From: RGIG7213 sp045540335
Lineage (GTDB): Bacteria; Bacillota; Clostridia; Oscillospirales; CAG-272
Assembly: GCA_045540335.1 (NCBI GenBank)
Contig: JAZQHC010000002.1
Coordinates: forward strand, 1-37,443
DNA: 37,443 bases
Reading direction: 5' to 3'
In this document: positions 6,664 through 15,067 of the stretch, piece by piece
Layout: every line of letters begins with the position of its first letter
Position numbering within the stretch: position 1 is the stretch's first letter
Made by a program: the position numbers and the translations under genes
The notes under the pieces: generated by a model
The model's input: only the letters and a program-made list of their open reading frames with translations
Told to the model about the DNA's origin: nothing
Databases searched by the model: none

Positions 6664-9254
6664 ACCACGTACAAACAGCCGTTTTCATCTGCATCTACGG
6701 TTAAAGTATCGGCAATATTCAATTCACGGCTTAAAATGGCTTTTGCAAGCAACGTTTCCACGCTTGATTGCAAATATCTTTTCATAGGGCGGGCACCGTA
6801 AATAGGATCGTATCCGAACGTTATGATATTTTCTTTTGCTTTTTCCGTAATAGAAAGCGAAAGCCCCTTTTCTTTAAGCCTTTCGGATATGCGCGATATA
6901 AGAATATCTGCTATTTTTCCTATATCCTCTTTGCTTAACGGTTTATAGAATATTATCTCGTCAAGTCTATTTAAAAACTCGGGTCGGAATGATGCCTTCA
7001 GCATTTGCATAACACTTTGCTTTGCTTCGTTCGATATTTTTCCTTCGTTTGTACCCTCAAGCAATATCTGCGAGCCGATATTAGACGTTAATATTATAAC
7101 GGTATTTTTAAAATCAACCGTTCTTCCCTGACTGTCGGTTATTCGCCCGTCGTCAAGCACTTGAAGCAAAATATTAAATACATCGGGGTGGGCTTTTTCT
7201 ATTTCGTCAAACAGTATTACGCTGTACGGCTTTCTGCGCACCGCTTCGGTAAGCTGACCGCCCTCGTCGTAGCCAACGTATCCGGGGGGCGCACCGATAA
7301 GACGGGAAACGGAAAATTTTTCCATATATTCCGACATATCTATGCGAACTATATTACGCTCGTCATCGAACATTGCTTCTGCAAGTGCTTTTGCCAATTC
7401 CGTTTTTCCGACACCCGTAGGGCCAAGGAAAATAAACGAGCCTATCGGGCGGTTGGGGTCTGATATTCCCGCACGGCAACGGATTATCGCCTCTGAAATC
7501 TTACGCACTGCTTCATCCTGACCGATCACCCTTTTATGAAGGGTATCTTCAAGGTGAAGCACTTTTTCTCTTTCACCGCCCGTAAGCTTTGAAACAGGGA
7601 TACCCGTTCTGCGTGATACGATATCGGTTATTTCTTCTTCGGTAACCGTATCGGTAACCATGTTTTCTTCGCCCTTCGAGCTTTCTGCTTTTTCAAGTGC
7701 CTTATCAAGCTTTGTTTGCAATTCGGGCAAGGTTGAAAAGCGCAGGCGTGACGCCGTTTCGTATTCGTAATTCATTTGTGCTTTTTCGAGCTGTGCGTTT
7801 GCCTGCTCTATCTCTGATTTAAGACGTTTTACATCTTCTACGGCAGATTTTTCGCTTTCCCAACGGGATTTTAGGGCATTGAATTTTTCCCTTTCCTCTG
7901 CCAATTCGCGCGCAAGCTTTTCAAGCCTTTCTTGCGATAAGGTATCGGTTTCTTTTTTCAAGGCAGTTTCTTCTATTTCCATTTGGATAATTTTTCTGCG
8001 CAGAAGGTCAAGCTCTTCAGGCATGGAATCTATCTCTGTTCTGACGCGCGCACAGGCTTCGTCTATAAGGTCGATAGCCTTGTCTGGAAGAAATCTGTCC
8101 GAAATGTATCTGTGCGAAAGGGTTGATGCGGCAACTATTGCCCTATCCTGAATGCGAACACCGTGAAATATTTCGTATTTTTCCTTCAAGCCGCGCAAAA
8201 TAGATATCGTATCTTCAACGGTAGGTTCATCAACCAAAACGGGTTGAAAGCGTCTTTCAAGGGCTGCATCTTTTTCGATATATTTTCTGTATTCGTCAAG
8301 CGTTGTTGCGCCGATACAATGCAATTCGCCCCTTGCCAGCATAGGCTTTAATATATTGCCTGCATCCATTGCGCCGTCTGTTTTGCCTGCGCCTACGATA
8401 AGGTGCAATTCATCTATAAAAAGTATTATTCGCCCGTCTGAGCTTTTAATTTCATTTAAAACGGCTTTAAGACGTTCTTCAAATTCGCCCCTGAATTTTG
8501 CACCCGCGACAAGTGCGCCCATATCAAGTGAGAATACCGTTTTCCCCTTCAAGCCTTCCGGCACGTCGCCGCGCATTATTCTTTGTGCAAGCCCTTCCGC
8601 AATGGCGGTTTTGCCTACGCCCGGCTCGCCTATAAGAACGGGGTTGTTTTTTGTTTTGCGCGACAGTATCCTTATAACGTCGCGGATTTCAGAATCCCTG
8701 CCTATTACGGGGTCTAACTTTTGTTCTTTGGCACGTTGCACAAGGTCTGTACCGTATTTGCTTAAAGCATCGTAAGTTTCTTCGGGTGTATCTGTCGTTA
8801 CCCTGCCCTTTTTCACGTTTGAAAGTGCATTTTTAAAATCCTTTTCATTTATGCCGTACTGCGAAAATATATTTTTTATTTTTTCCGTTGGGCATTGGAA
8901 TACCGCAAGCATTATATGCTCTACGGAAATATAATCGTCGTTTTCATCCTTTGCTGTTTTTTCGCTTCTTGAAAGGATCTTATCACATTCGGGCGAAACG
9001 TATATTTTATCTGCTTGTCTTCCTGAGGTACTTACCTTTGCAAACGATTCGATAACGCTTTTAAGGCTTAATAAAACGCCTTGCGTATTCCAGCCGTTTT
9101 TATCAAACAACGACGGTATCAACCCGTCCTCTTGATCAAGCAGGGCGTAAAGCAGGTGTTCTGCCGTTATTTGTGCGTGCCCATACTCGGCGGCGATATT
9201 TTGCGCGTCTTTTATCGTTTGAAGTGATTTTTTAGTAAGCTTTTCAACATCCAT
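6660..9254 (-). CDS. clpB: ATP-dependent disaggregase ClpB
   Basis: This 864-residue Hsp100 chaperone rescues aggregated proteins together with DnaK/DnaJ/GrpE, threading them through a hexameric ring. In order it has the double Clp N-terminal repeat (about 1-148), AAA module 1 with Walker A GEPGVGKT (209-216), a long coiled-coil middle domain (about 405-530) rich in Glu, Lys and Leu that marks it as ClpB rather than ClpA/ClpC, and AAA module 2 with Walker A GPTGVGKT (near 606-613), then the C-terminal domain. No ClpP-binding loop is evident. AAGGAGG sits nine bases before the ATG. It lies 14 bases after a ribbon-helix-helix gene and shares its promoter. I saw no CIRCE or CtsR box, which often control clpB in Firmicutes. 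Confidence 0.98.
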   Translation of the reverse strand: MDVEKLTKKSLQTIKDAQNIAAEYGHAQITAEHLLYALLDQEDGLIPSLFDKNGWNTQGVLLSLKSVIESFAKVSTSGRQADKIYVSPECDKILSRSEKTAKDENDDYISVEHIMLAVFQCPTEKIKNIFSQYGINEKDFKNALSNVKKGRVTTDTPEETYDALSKYGTDLVQRAKEQKLDPVIGRDSEIRDVIRILSRKTKNNPVLIGEPGVGKTAIAEGLAQRIMRGDVPEGLKGKTVFSLDMGALVAGAKFRGEFEERLKAVLNEIKSSDGRIILFIDELHLIVGAGKTDGAMDAGNILKPMLARGELHCIGATTLDEYRKYIEKDAALERRFQPVLVDEPTVEDTISILRGLKEKYEIFHGVRIQDRAIVAASTLSHRYISDRFLPDKAIDLIDEACARVRTEIDSMPEELDLLRRKIIQMEIEETALKKETDTLSQERLEKLARELAEEREKFNALKSRWESEKSAVEDVKRLKSEIEQANAQLEKAQMNYEYETASRLRFSTLPELQTKLDKALEKAESSKGEENMVTDTVTEEEITDIVSRRTGIPVSKLTGGEREKVLHLEDTLHKRVIGQDEAVRKISEAIIRCRAGISDPNRPIGSFIFLGPTGVGKTELAKALAEAMFDDERNIVRIDMSEYMEKFSVSRLIGAPPGYVGYDEGGQLTEAVRRKPYSVILFDEIEKAHPDVFNILLQVLDDGRITDSQGRTVDFKNTVIILTSNIGSQILLEGTNEGKISNEAKQSVMQMLKASFRPEFLNRLDEIIFYKPLSKEDIGKIADILISRISERLKEKGLSLSITEKAKENIITFGYDPIYGARPMKRYLQSSVETLLAKAILSRELNIADTLTVDADENGCLYVV

Positions 9255-9268
9255 GATACAATTCCTCC

Positions 9269-9922
9269 TTAAATCAAGTATTTCGTATCAGCTAAATAAT
9301 TTTTATATGCGTTTTCTGCATCGGCAAGCGAATACTTGCCTTCCACGGTGGCTTTCATAACCTCGTCAAGGCAGGCTATGTACGATGTCAAAGCGTCGGC
9401 TATTTCGTCTGAAGAATAGGGCTGTTCTGAAAACATCATAAGCGAGCGTGAAAACCTTCCGTCTATAAGCGAATATTTAATTTTTCCCCAATATTCTTCC
9501 CTTATATACTTTTTTTCAAGATTGCACCAAAAGCGGAAAAATCGGTCTGTAATATCAAGCAGCGCCTGCGACTGTGTTCGAAAGGCAACCGTTAATTCGC
9601 CAAACGCACCGTTATCAAGCCCTTTATACAACCTTACGTCGTATTTAACGGTTGGGCGGTATTTATAATCCAAGGTGCTTTTCACACTTAACGTTGGGCG
9701 GTTTGGCACAAGCATCGGTACGATACTTTCATACGAAGAGAATAAGCTTTCCATACGGCGAAAAATATTTTCTATACGCATTTCGGGCGTGGTAAGAGAA
9801 AGATATTCTGCCAAAATCATATTTATTATATTTGAACGGTTTGTTCCCTTTTTAAGCGCAAGCATATCAATTCGTGAAACAACGTCGTCTGACAACATCA
9901 GACTGTATAAGCTTTTCTGCAT
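9269..9922 (-). CDS. Ribbon-helix-helix domain protein of unknown function, upstream of clpB
   Basis: Residues 1-45 look like a ribbon-helix-helix (MetJ/Arc/CopG type) DNA-binding domain: a short strand YSLMLSDDVVSRIDMLALKK, then GTNRSNIINMILAEYL as the two helices. The remaining 170 residues match nothing I recognise. They contain charged, mixed alpha/beta sequence, an aromatic stretch RFFRFWCNLEKKYI and an EEYWGKIKYSLIDGRFSRSL segment, with no membrane span or obvious catalytic motif. The total of 217 residues is far longer than a typical CopG antitoxin. A consensus promoter and AAAGGA site precede the ATG. It reads into clpB after only 14 bases, so the two are almost certainly cotranscribed. 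It may be an autoregulator of the unit or a partner of ClpB; that is inference. Confidence 0.8.
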   Translation of the reverse strand: MQKSLYSLMLSDDVVSRIDMLALKKGTNRSNIINMILAEYLSLTTPEMRIENIFRRMESLFSSYESIVPMLVPNRPTLSVKSTLDYKYRPTVKYDVRLYKGLDNGAFGELTVAFRTQSQALLDITDRFFRFWCNLEKKYIREEYWGKIKYSLIDGRFSRSLMMFSEQPYSSDEIADALTSYIACLDEVMKATVEGKYSLADAENAYKNYLADTKYLI

Positions 9923-9952
9923 TTTATATTCGTCCTTTCTTATGTTGTGATT

Positions 9953-9981
9953 ATTGTAGCACAGAATATAAAATTTGTCAA
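9953..9981 (-). promoter_or_regulatory. Sigma-A promoter for the RHH-clpB unit
   Basis: On the - strand a perfect TTGACA (9981-9976) is followed after 17 bp by TACAAT (9958-9953), 30 bases before the start of the ribbon-helix-helix gene. It is divergent from the promoter at 10051-10079. Confidence 0.85.
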
Positions 9982-10029
9982 GCGATTTATATAAATTTAA
10001 TTACAAAACATGAAAAAGTGTCAACATTA

Positions 10030-10043
10030 TTGAAAACGTTCAA
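10030..10043. promoter_or_regulatory. Palindrome between divergent promoters (possible operator)
   Basis: TTGAA-AACG-TTCAA is an interrupted palindrome with a central CG, placed seven bases upstream of the -35 box of the acetyltransferase promoter and between the two divergent promoters. It resembles part of a LacI/CcpA-type cre site (about 12 of 14 positions of TGWAANCGNTNWCA, with the last two failing). It could equally be a site for the ribbon-helix-helix protein or chance. Confidence 0.35.
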
Positions 10044-10050
10044 GGAAATA

Positions 10051-10079
10051 TTGACAAACGAAATTCGATATATTATAAT
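10051..10079 (+). promoter_or_regulatory. Consensus sigma-A promoter for the double-GNAT gene
   Basis: A perfect TTGACA (10051-10056) and a perfect TATAAT (10074-10079) are 17 bp apart, with the start codon 32 bases beyond the -10 box. Confidence 0.9.
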
Positions 10080-10111
10080 GTATTTAATTAAAATACAGGA
10101 AGGTTATCGTA

Positions 10112-11107
10112 ATGAATATTGTAAACGCACTTACACTTGACGTTAACGCTCTTAGTGCTTTTTGGAACGAATATGCACAAAACGAGATAGTTATCAAGAA
10201 ATTTTCGCCCGAAAAATTCAAAAGTCTTTTTTTAGAAGAATATACGGGTGTTAAAAAGGTTGCTTTTGCTGCTGTTGAAGATGATAAAATAATCGCATTT
10301 TCCGCAGGAACGCATAAGGCAGGCCTTGAAACAGGTTATATCACATATGTGCTTGTGGATAAAGACTGCCGCAGAAAAGGCATCGGCAAGCAAATGGCAA
10401 AAGCCGTTGAAGATGCGTTAAAGGAAACAGCAGATGTTGAGCTTAAAAAATTCGAAGCAGTATTTTACAACCCCGTAGGTCTTTCTTGGATCGTTCCCGG
10501 AACGGATGGGCACGACCACCCCGGCATTCCCGGTGTTGATATGCTTCAAGGCGGTTACATATTCATGAAAAATATAGGCTACCGCGATTTTGCATACCAA
10601 AACTCGTATTACAGATGTCTTGAAGGATTCGAATTTTCCGAAAAGATCAAGGCGAAAATGGAAAAAGCGAAGGAACACGGCCTTTCCATTACCTATTACG
10701 ACAAAAACCGCCACTACGACCTTGAAGAATTGTTTGACAACCTTAAAAACCCCGGTTGGAAGGCAGCTATCATGGGTAATGAAGCGAAAGAAAACCCGTT
10801 GCCCTTGCTGGTTGCAGAGGATGCTTCTGCAGGCGACGGACGCGCAAAGGTAATCGGCTTTACAGGCCCGCTTACAGTACAAGAAAGCGGCAGAGGATAT
10901 TTTGCAGGCATCGGCGTACATACGGAATACCGCACGTACGGTCTTGGAAGTGCTTTGTTCTCTTCCCTTTGCTCGGGCTTGCACGATATGGGCGCAGAAT
11001 TTATGACTTTGTTCACAGGTGAAACAAACCCCGCAAGAAACATTTACGAATCCGCCGGGTTCAAGGTTGTACGCTGCTGGGCAGATATGAGAAAAGAAAT
11101 AAGATAA
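10112..11107 (+). CDS. Tandem GNAT N-acetyltransferase
   Basis: This 331-residue cytoplasmic protein has two GNAT folds, each of which transfers an acetyl group from acetyl-CoA to an amine. The first has the acetyl-CoA pyrophosphate loop CRRKGIGKQ (about 86-94) after the strand YITYVLVDKD. The second has YRTYGLGSA (about 271-279) after YFAGIGVHTE, then the typical end NPARNIYESAGFKVVRCW. Both loops keep the Q/R-x-x-G-x-G/A pattern, though the second has Tyr in place of the usual basic residue. The two-domain layout recalls mycothiol synthase and other dual GNATs; the substrate is unknown. A consensus promoter and an AGGAAGG site (10097-10103) precede the ATG. It stands alone between a divergent promoter region and a terminator. 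Confidence 0.88.
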   Translation: MNIVNALTLDVNALSAFWNEYAQNEIVIKKFSPEKFKSLFLEEYTGVKKVAFAAVEDDKIIAFSAGTHKAGLETGYITYVLVDKDCRRKGIGKQMAKAVEDALKETADVELKKFEAVFYNPVGLSWIVPGTDGHDHPGIPGVDMLQGGYIFMKNIGYRDFAYQNSYYRCLEGFEFSEKIKAKMEKAKEHGLSITYYDKNRHYDLEELFDNLKNPGWKAAIMGNEAKENPLPLLVAEDASAGDGRAKVIGFTGPLTVQESGRGYFAGIGVHTEYRTYGLGSALFSSLCSGLHDMGAEFMTLFTGETNPARNIYESAGFKVVRCWADMRKEIR

Positions 11108-11118
11108 GTAATTACAAA

Positions 11119-11180
11119 AAGCACCGCTGTTTTTGGTGTAACGCCCCGTAACGGGCATACCAGATCAGCGGTGCTTATTT
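11119..11180. terminator. Bidirectional terminator between convergent genes
   Basis: An 11-bp perfect stem (11119-11129 with 11166-11176) encloses 36 bases that hold a smaller CCC/GGG hairpin. The + strand continues TATTTTATTTATTATT; the - strand continues TTTTTGTAATT after the stem. It lies between the acetyltransferase stop and the amidohydrolase stop. Confidence 0.8.
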
Positions 11181-11189
11181 TATTTATTA

Positions 11190-12539
11190 TTATACCTTTA
11201 TTATTATCTGCCCATCGTCTTTATAGGTTACGGCGTTTATATCGCAATTCATTTCGTCGATATATTGCAGATATTCTTTTATTGAAGAAAAAGCAGGTGT
11301 ATATGATGAAATTATGCGTTTTGCCTGTGCGGCGTTATCACGCAGAAGCTCGTCAGCTATGATAAGCTGTATTTTTGCCGAATTACAGCAAAATCTTTCA
11401 GGCTCTGCCATGATAAAATCAATTGCGTGTGACGTTCCCAAAGCACCCGCGGCATTGAATTGGATGCCCGGCATTACTGTTGTAATGTCGCCAAAGTCAG
11501 AGCATGCCGTTCCCCAGCCCTCGTAACGGAATTCCGTTTTATCCTTGCCGACAAATTCTATACAGCATTTTTCTGCAAGCCGCATAAATTCAACACTATG
11601 ATTTTCGGGTGATGCACCGTATCTGTCGCATATTTCCAAAGAAGCCCCCAACGCTGCCGCCGCGCCTGCCAAAGCGCGGTTTATTTTTTTATTTTCCCGT
11701 TTTATCGCTTGTACGGTTTTACCGCGTACGTAGCTTTCTATAATTATTTCATCGGGTATGATATTTACAGCACAGTTTGTACCCGAGGTTATCGGGTGAA
11801 ATTTTATATATTCGTCGTCGCGGAAGGTTTCGCGCAGGTCGTTACACGCCTGCATGCCAAGCATTGCCGCATATTGTGCGTTTATGCCAAGGTGCGGTGC
11901 GCCGCCTGCGTGGGCAGATCTGCCCTTATACCTCATCAGCTTTGTAACGCAACCGTTATTGCCCGGGCCGCATTTAAATTCTATTTCGTCGTCGTTGGTA
12001 TTGGTATGTATCATCATGGCTATATCAACATCGTCGAAAAAGCCCCTGTACATAAATTCCACCTTGCCCGAAACGTACTTTATAATACCCTTTTTTCGCA
12101 ATTCCTCGCGATACGGAAACTGTATCATTTCTTCCGCAGGGACAGCCATCAGCCTTATTTTTCCGCAAAGCCATTCAAGCGCATTTTCTTCTTTAAGTGC
12201 CGCCGCCATACCCAAAAGGGCAGACACCTGTGCGTGGTGGCCGCAGCTGTGCGACATACCGTTTACAGATTGCGGGTGGTTGGCAATATCAAGTGCATCA
12301 AGCTCGCCCATTATACACAAAACGGGGCCGGGCTTGCCTGTATCTATATCGGTATAAAAGCCGGGAATATTACCTGCCAAAACCAACGAATAACCTAAAT
12401 TTTCAAATTTTTCTTTAAGATATTCGTGGGCTTGCCATTCTGTATATCCCGTTTGCGGATGTGCCCAAAGCCATTTTTCGGCTTCAAGCATAAGGGCTTT
12501 ATGTTTTTCTACGTTTGCGTTTATAGCTTCAATTCTCAT
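11190..12539 (-). CDS. M20 family amidohydrolase (AbgB/HipO-like metallopeptidase)
   Basis: This 449-residue protein is an M20 dinuclear-zinc amidohydrolase, a family that cleaves N-acyl amino acids, p-aminobenzoyl-glutamate or short peptides. Seen in order are WAHPQTGYTE, MGELDALDI, the metal motif SHSCGHHAQ, VPAEE (with the general-base glutamate), MIHTN, and the dimerisation-domain segment GRSAHAGGAPHLGINA. Substrate cannot be told from sequence. The ATG at 12539 has AAAGGAT eight bases upstream; longer forms starting inside the rhamnosidase gene are less likely. The start overlaps the end of the GH78 gene by 11 bases, implying translational coupling, and it is the last gene of a long run of ten. 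Confidence 0.88.
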   Translation of the reverse strand: MRIEAINANVEKHKALMLEAEKWLWAHPQTGYTEWQAHEYLKEKFENLGYSLVLAGNIPGFYTDIDTGKPGPVLCIMGELDALDIANHPQSVNGMSHSCGHHAQVSALLGMAAALKEENALEWLCGKIRLMAVPAEEMIQFPYREELRKKGIIKYVSGKVEFMYRGFFDDVDIAMMIHTNTNDDEIEFKCGPGNNGCVTKLMRYKGRSAHAGGAPHLGINAQYAAMLGMQACNDLRETFRDDEYIKFHPITSGTNCAVNIIPDEIIIESYVRGKTVQAIKRENKKINRALAGAAAALGASLEICDRYGASPENHSVEFMRLAEKCCIEFVGKDKTEFRYEGWGTACSDFGDITTVMPGIQFNAAGALGTSHAIDFIMAEPERFCCNSAKIQLIIADELLRDNAAQAKRIISSYTPAFSSIKEYLQYIDEMNCDINAVTYKDDGQIIIKV

Positions 12540-15063
12540 TATTATCATCCTTTGAAAACATATAAGAGCCGTGCGTAACGGTTTTCTTTTCGCCGCAGAA
12601 ATCAATTTGTGCGGTTATTCCAAACGGAATCGTTACGTACAAATATTTTTTGCCGTATCGTTTCGCCCATTTTACTTCTACGTCGCCGTACGGCGTTTTT
12701 AACGTATCTCGGCACGATAAAAGCTTCGTTGGCATACACGGCTTTATTTCAATACGCGAAAATCCGCCTTCAAGCGGCTTTATGCCTGCAATATATTCGT
12801 GCAAAAAACAATCAAGTGCGCCAAACATCGGGTGATTGTGGGAATTCATATTGGGGTTCTTTTTTAACTCCCACCTTTCCCAAACGGTTGTTGCTTCGTT
12901 ATTTATTTCGTATCCAAGCGATGGATATTCCGTTTGATTCAAAAGCTGCCATGCTTCGTCTATATAACCGTATTTTGCAAGCATATCAAACATATACTTC
13001 GTCGTAAGGTTGCCCGTGGTAAGCTTATAGCCGTTATTTACAACGTCTTCTTTAAGTATTTCAGCAGCCTGTTTTCTGATATTTTCGGGAAGGATATCAA
13101 GCCACAATGCAAAAGCCTGCGATCCTTGCGAGCCCGTTGCAACCCTGCCGCACGATGTATCTACCCACTTTTCAATAAAAGCGGCTTGTATTTTATCCAT
13201 CAGACTTTGATAATACGATACCTTATCGTTTTTGCCAATCAAGCCTGCGAAATACGCAAGCAGCTTACAGTTATAATAAGAATATCCCGTTGACATTAAA
13301 GTACCGGGTGTAATTGCAGAAAACGCATCTTCCTCGCCGCGGCAAGCATACACAGGGGAAGCCCAGTCACCGTAATACGAGTAATTTACTATATAATCCG
13401 TAGAATTATCAAGCAGGCAATGCTGCCACCTTTCAAATCCATCGAAGCAGTCTTCGATAATTTGTATATTTCCGTAATGCAGATATGCCCGATAAGCCGC
13501 AACAAGATAAGAAGAACACACCGGGTCTGCCGGGGCAGAGCCGAAAACATACGGCACCGTACAGGTTATCGCGCCGTTTTCCGCCTGGGAATAGTAGATA
13601 TCTTTAACTATTTTAGGAAACAGTCTTCCCATATCAAAATTATACGGCACCTCTTCAAAGCGCACCGTGGCGTCGTTCATCCAGCCCATGCGTTCATCTC
13701 GCTGGGGGCAATCTGTTAAAATGCCGTGGATATTCGCCCTTTCAGATTGAAGAACGTTTTCGTGGATACGGTTTACAAGCGGTGTGCCGCATTCAAAATT
13801 CGATGCTTCGCCAACATCTGAATACAACGAATATGCACAAAAATCATCTTTTTTCACAGGTGCTGAATACCCTTGAAGCTGTACGTAACGAAAACCGTGA
13901 TACGTGAATTGCGGTATCCAACAGTCTGATATATTCTCGTTACCGTCGGCTATATACGTATCGGTTGCCTTTGCGCCGCGCAACGGCTCGGTAAACAAAC
14001 AGCAGTTATCGTCATCAAGAACCTCGGCGTATTTCATTACGACCGTTTGCCCGCGTTTCATACCGGAATACAGCGGTAAACGGCACACCCCTGCAATATT
14101 TTTTCCGAAATCTATAATATAAGAATCCTCGCCGTTTTTAAAAACAGAAATTGCACGATACGCCTTTTGATATCTTATAGGCTGCACCGTCATCGGTTTG
14201 AAGCAGTTACACGGTGGATCGCACGATACGGCGTTAACAAAGCTGATATTTTGTTTTTCGCGGGCATCGTACGTTTCACCATCGAAAATATTTGAAGAAA
14301 CTATAGGGCTTAAAGATACCTGCCAGCTTGTATCGGTTTTTATCGTTTCTTCTGCGCCGTTTTCGTATATGATATGAATAATTGCCGCAAGCTGCGTTTT
14401 GCCTTCAAAGCTTATTTTTCTGCCGCCCGTATATTTTGTAACGTGGCCGCTGTCGATATGCCGCCACCCCGGGGCTACGGTAACAGATATTTCGCTTTCC
14501 ATAGCCAAAAAATTTTTCATTTCGGGTATTACTTTATAATAGCATACCTTTCCGTAGTCGGAATGGATAGGGTCAAGCAAGTCGAAGTTGACCCTTTCCC
14601 CGTTTATACGTACTTCATGGTAGCCCAAGCCGCACAAATACAAGGCGGCGTGCTTTACCTCATGCTTCAGCTTAAATTTTTTGCAAAACAAAAGGGCGCG
14701 CCTGCACGCATCGGACGGATGCGTTATCCACGGGGCATCAAAATTCAATTCACCGTTGTATATAATAAAGGATTTTTCTGCTTTTTCCCCGTGCGTGCTT
14801 ATAACCGTTAAAACAACGGTTATCGGCAGCCCGCAGGGCAGATGCGCGCCCCTGTACGTGAAACACTGTGCGGTTTGCGCTACCGCGGGCAGACGGCAAA
14901 TCACATCACCGTTTTCAAGCAAAAACTTCGCTTCATACGTTTTTTGTGAATCGCTTTGGTCCGTACTTAAAAGCGTCCAACCTATAACGGGCGTACTGTT
15001 TTGAGTTACGTTTCCCGATTCTATCGGGCTATGATCCAAAAAGATCTTATCTATGATAAGCAT
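12529..15063 (-). CDS. GH78 alpha-L-rhamnosidase-like glycoside hydrolase
   Basis: This 844-residue protein matches bacterial GH78 alpha-L-rhamnosidases, which release terminal L-rhamnose from plant glycosides or polysaccharides. An N-terminal beta-sandwich region is followed by the accessory domain with CGLGYHEVRINGERVN, then the (alpha/alpha)6 barrel with the signature TDCPQRDERMGWMNDA (near residues 450-465), which holds the acidic catalytic residues of the family. EATTVWERWE near 725 carries the candidate general base, and a C-terminal beta domain contains GGFSRIEIKP. There is no signal peptide, so it acts on imported oligosaccharides or small glycosides. The ATG at 15063 follows GGGTGG at a reasonable spacing, four bases after the U32 stop; an earlier TTG at 15105 would overlap that gene. 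No rhamnose isomerase or kinase is in the window. Confidence 0.85.
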   Translation of the reverse strand: MLIIDKIFLDHSPIESGNVTQNSTPVIGWTLLSTDQSDSQKTYEAKFLLENGDVICRLPAVAQTAQCFTYRGAHLPCGLPITVVLTVISTHGEKAEKSFIIYNGELNFDAPWITHPSDACRRALLFCKKFKLKHEVKHAALYLCGLGYHEVRINGERVNFDLLDPIHSDYGKVCYYKVIPEMKNFLAMESEISVTVAPGWRHIDSGHVTKYTGGRKISFEGKTQLAAIIHIIYENGAEETIKTDTSWQVSLSPIVSSNIFDGETYDAREKQNISFVNAVSCDPPCNCFKPMTVQPIRYQKAYRAISVFKNGEDSYIIDFGKNIAGVCRLPLYSGMKRGQTVVMKYAEVLDDDNCCLFTEPLRGAKATDTYIADGNENISDCWIPQFTYHGFRYVQLQGYSAPVKKDDFCAYSLYSDVGEASNFECGTPLVNRIHENVLQSERANIHGILTDCPQRDERMGWMNDATVRFEEVPYNFDMGRLFPKIVKDIYYSQAENGAITCTVPYVFGSAPADPVCSSYLVAAYRAYLHYGNIQIIEDCFDGFERWQHCLLDNSTDYIVNYSYYGDWASPVYACRGEEDAFSAITPGTLMSTGYSYYNCKLLAYFAGLIGKNDKVSYYQSLMDKIQAAFIEKWVDTSCGRVATGSQGSQAFALWLDILPENIRKQAAEILKEDVVNNGYKLTTGNLTTKYMFDMLAKYGYIDEAWQLLNQTEYPSLGYEINNEATTVWERWELKKNPNMNSHNHPMFGALDCFLHEYIAGIKPLEGGFSRIEIKPCMPTKLLSCRDTLKTPYGDVEVKWAKRYGKKYLYVTIPFGITAQIDFCGEKKTVTHGSYMFSKDDNNEN

Positions 15064-15067
15064 AGTA

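Noticed and set aside
9255..9268. A CIRCE or CtsR heat-shock site for clpB
   Set aside because: No TTAGCACTC-N9-GAGTGCTAA or tandem GGTCAAA-type repeat is visible in the short gap or in 9923-10111.
9269..9922. A toxin-antitoxin pair based on the ribbon-helix-helix domain
   Set aside because: The protein is about three times longer than usual antitoxins and the gene next to it is clpB, not a toxin.
10418..11158. A 246-codon open frame on the - strand opposite the double GNAT gene
   Set aside because: It overlaps two clear GNAT domains and has no start signal or recognisable motif.
11709..12398. A 229-codon open frame on the + strand opposite the M20 gene
   Set aside because: It is fully within the M20 coding sequence, which has conserved metal motifs; the shadow product is rich in Tyr, Phe and Cys with no family resemblance.
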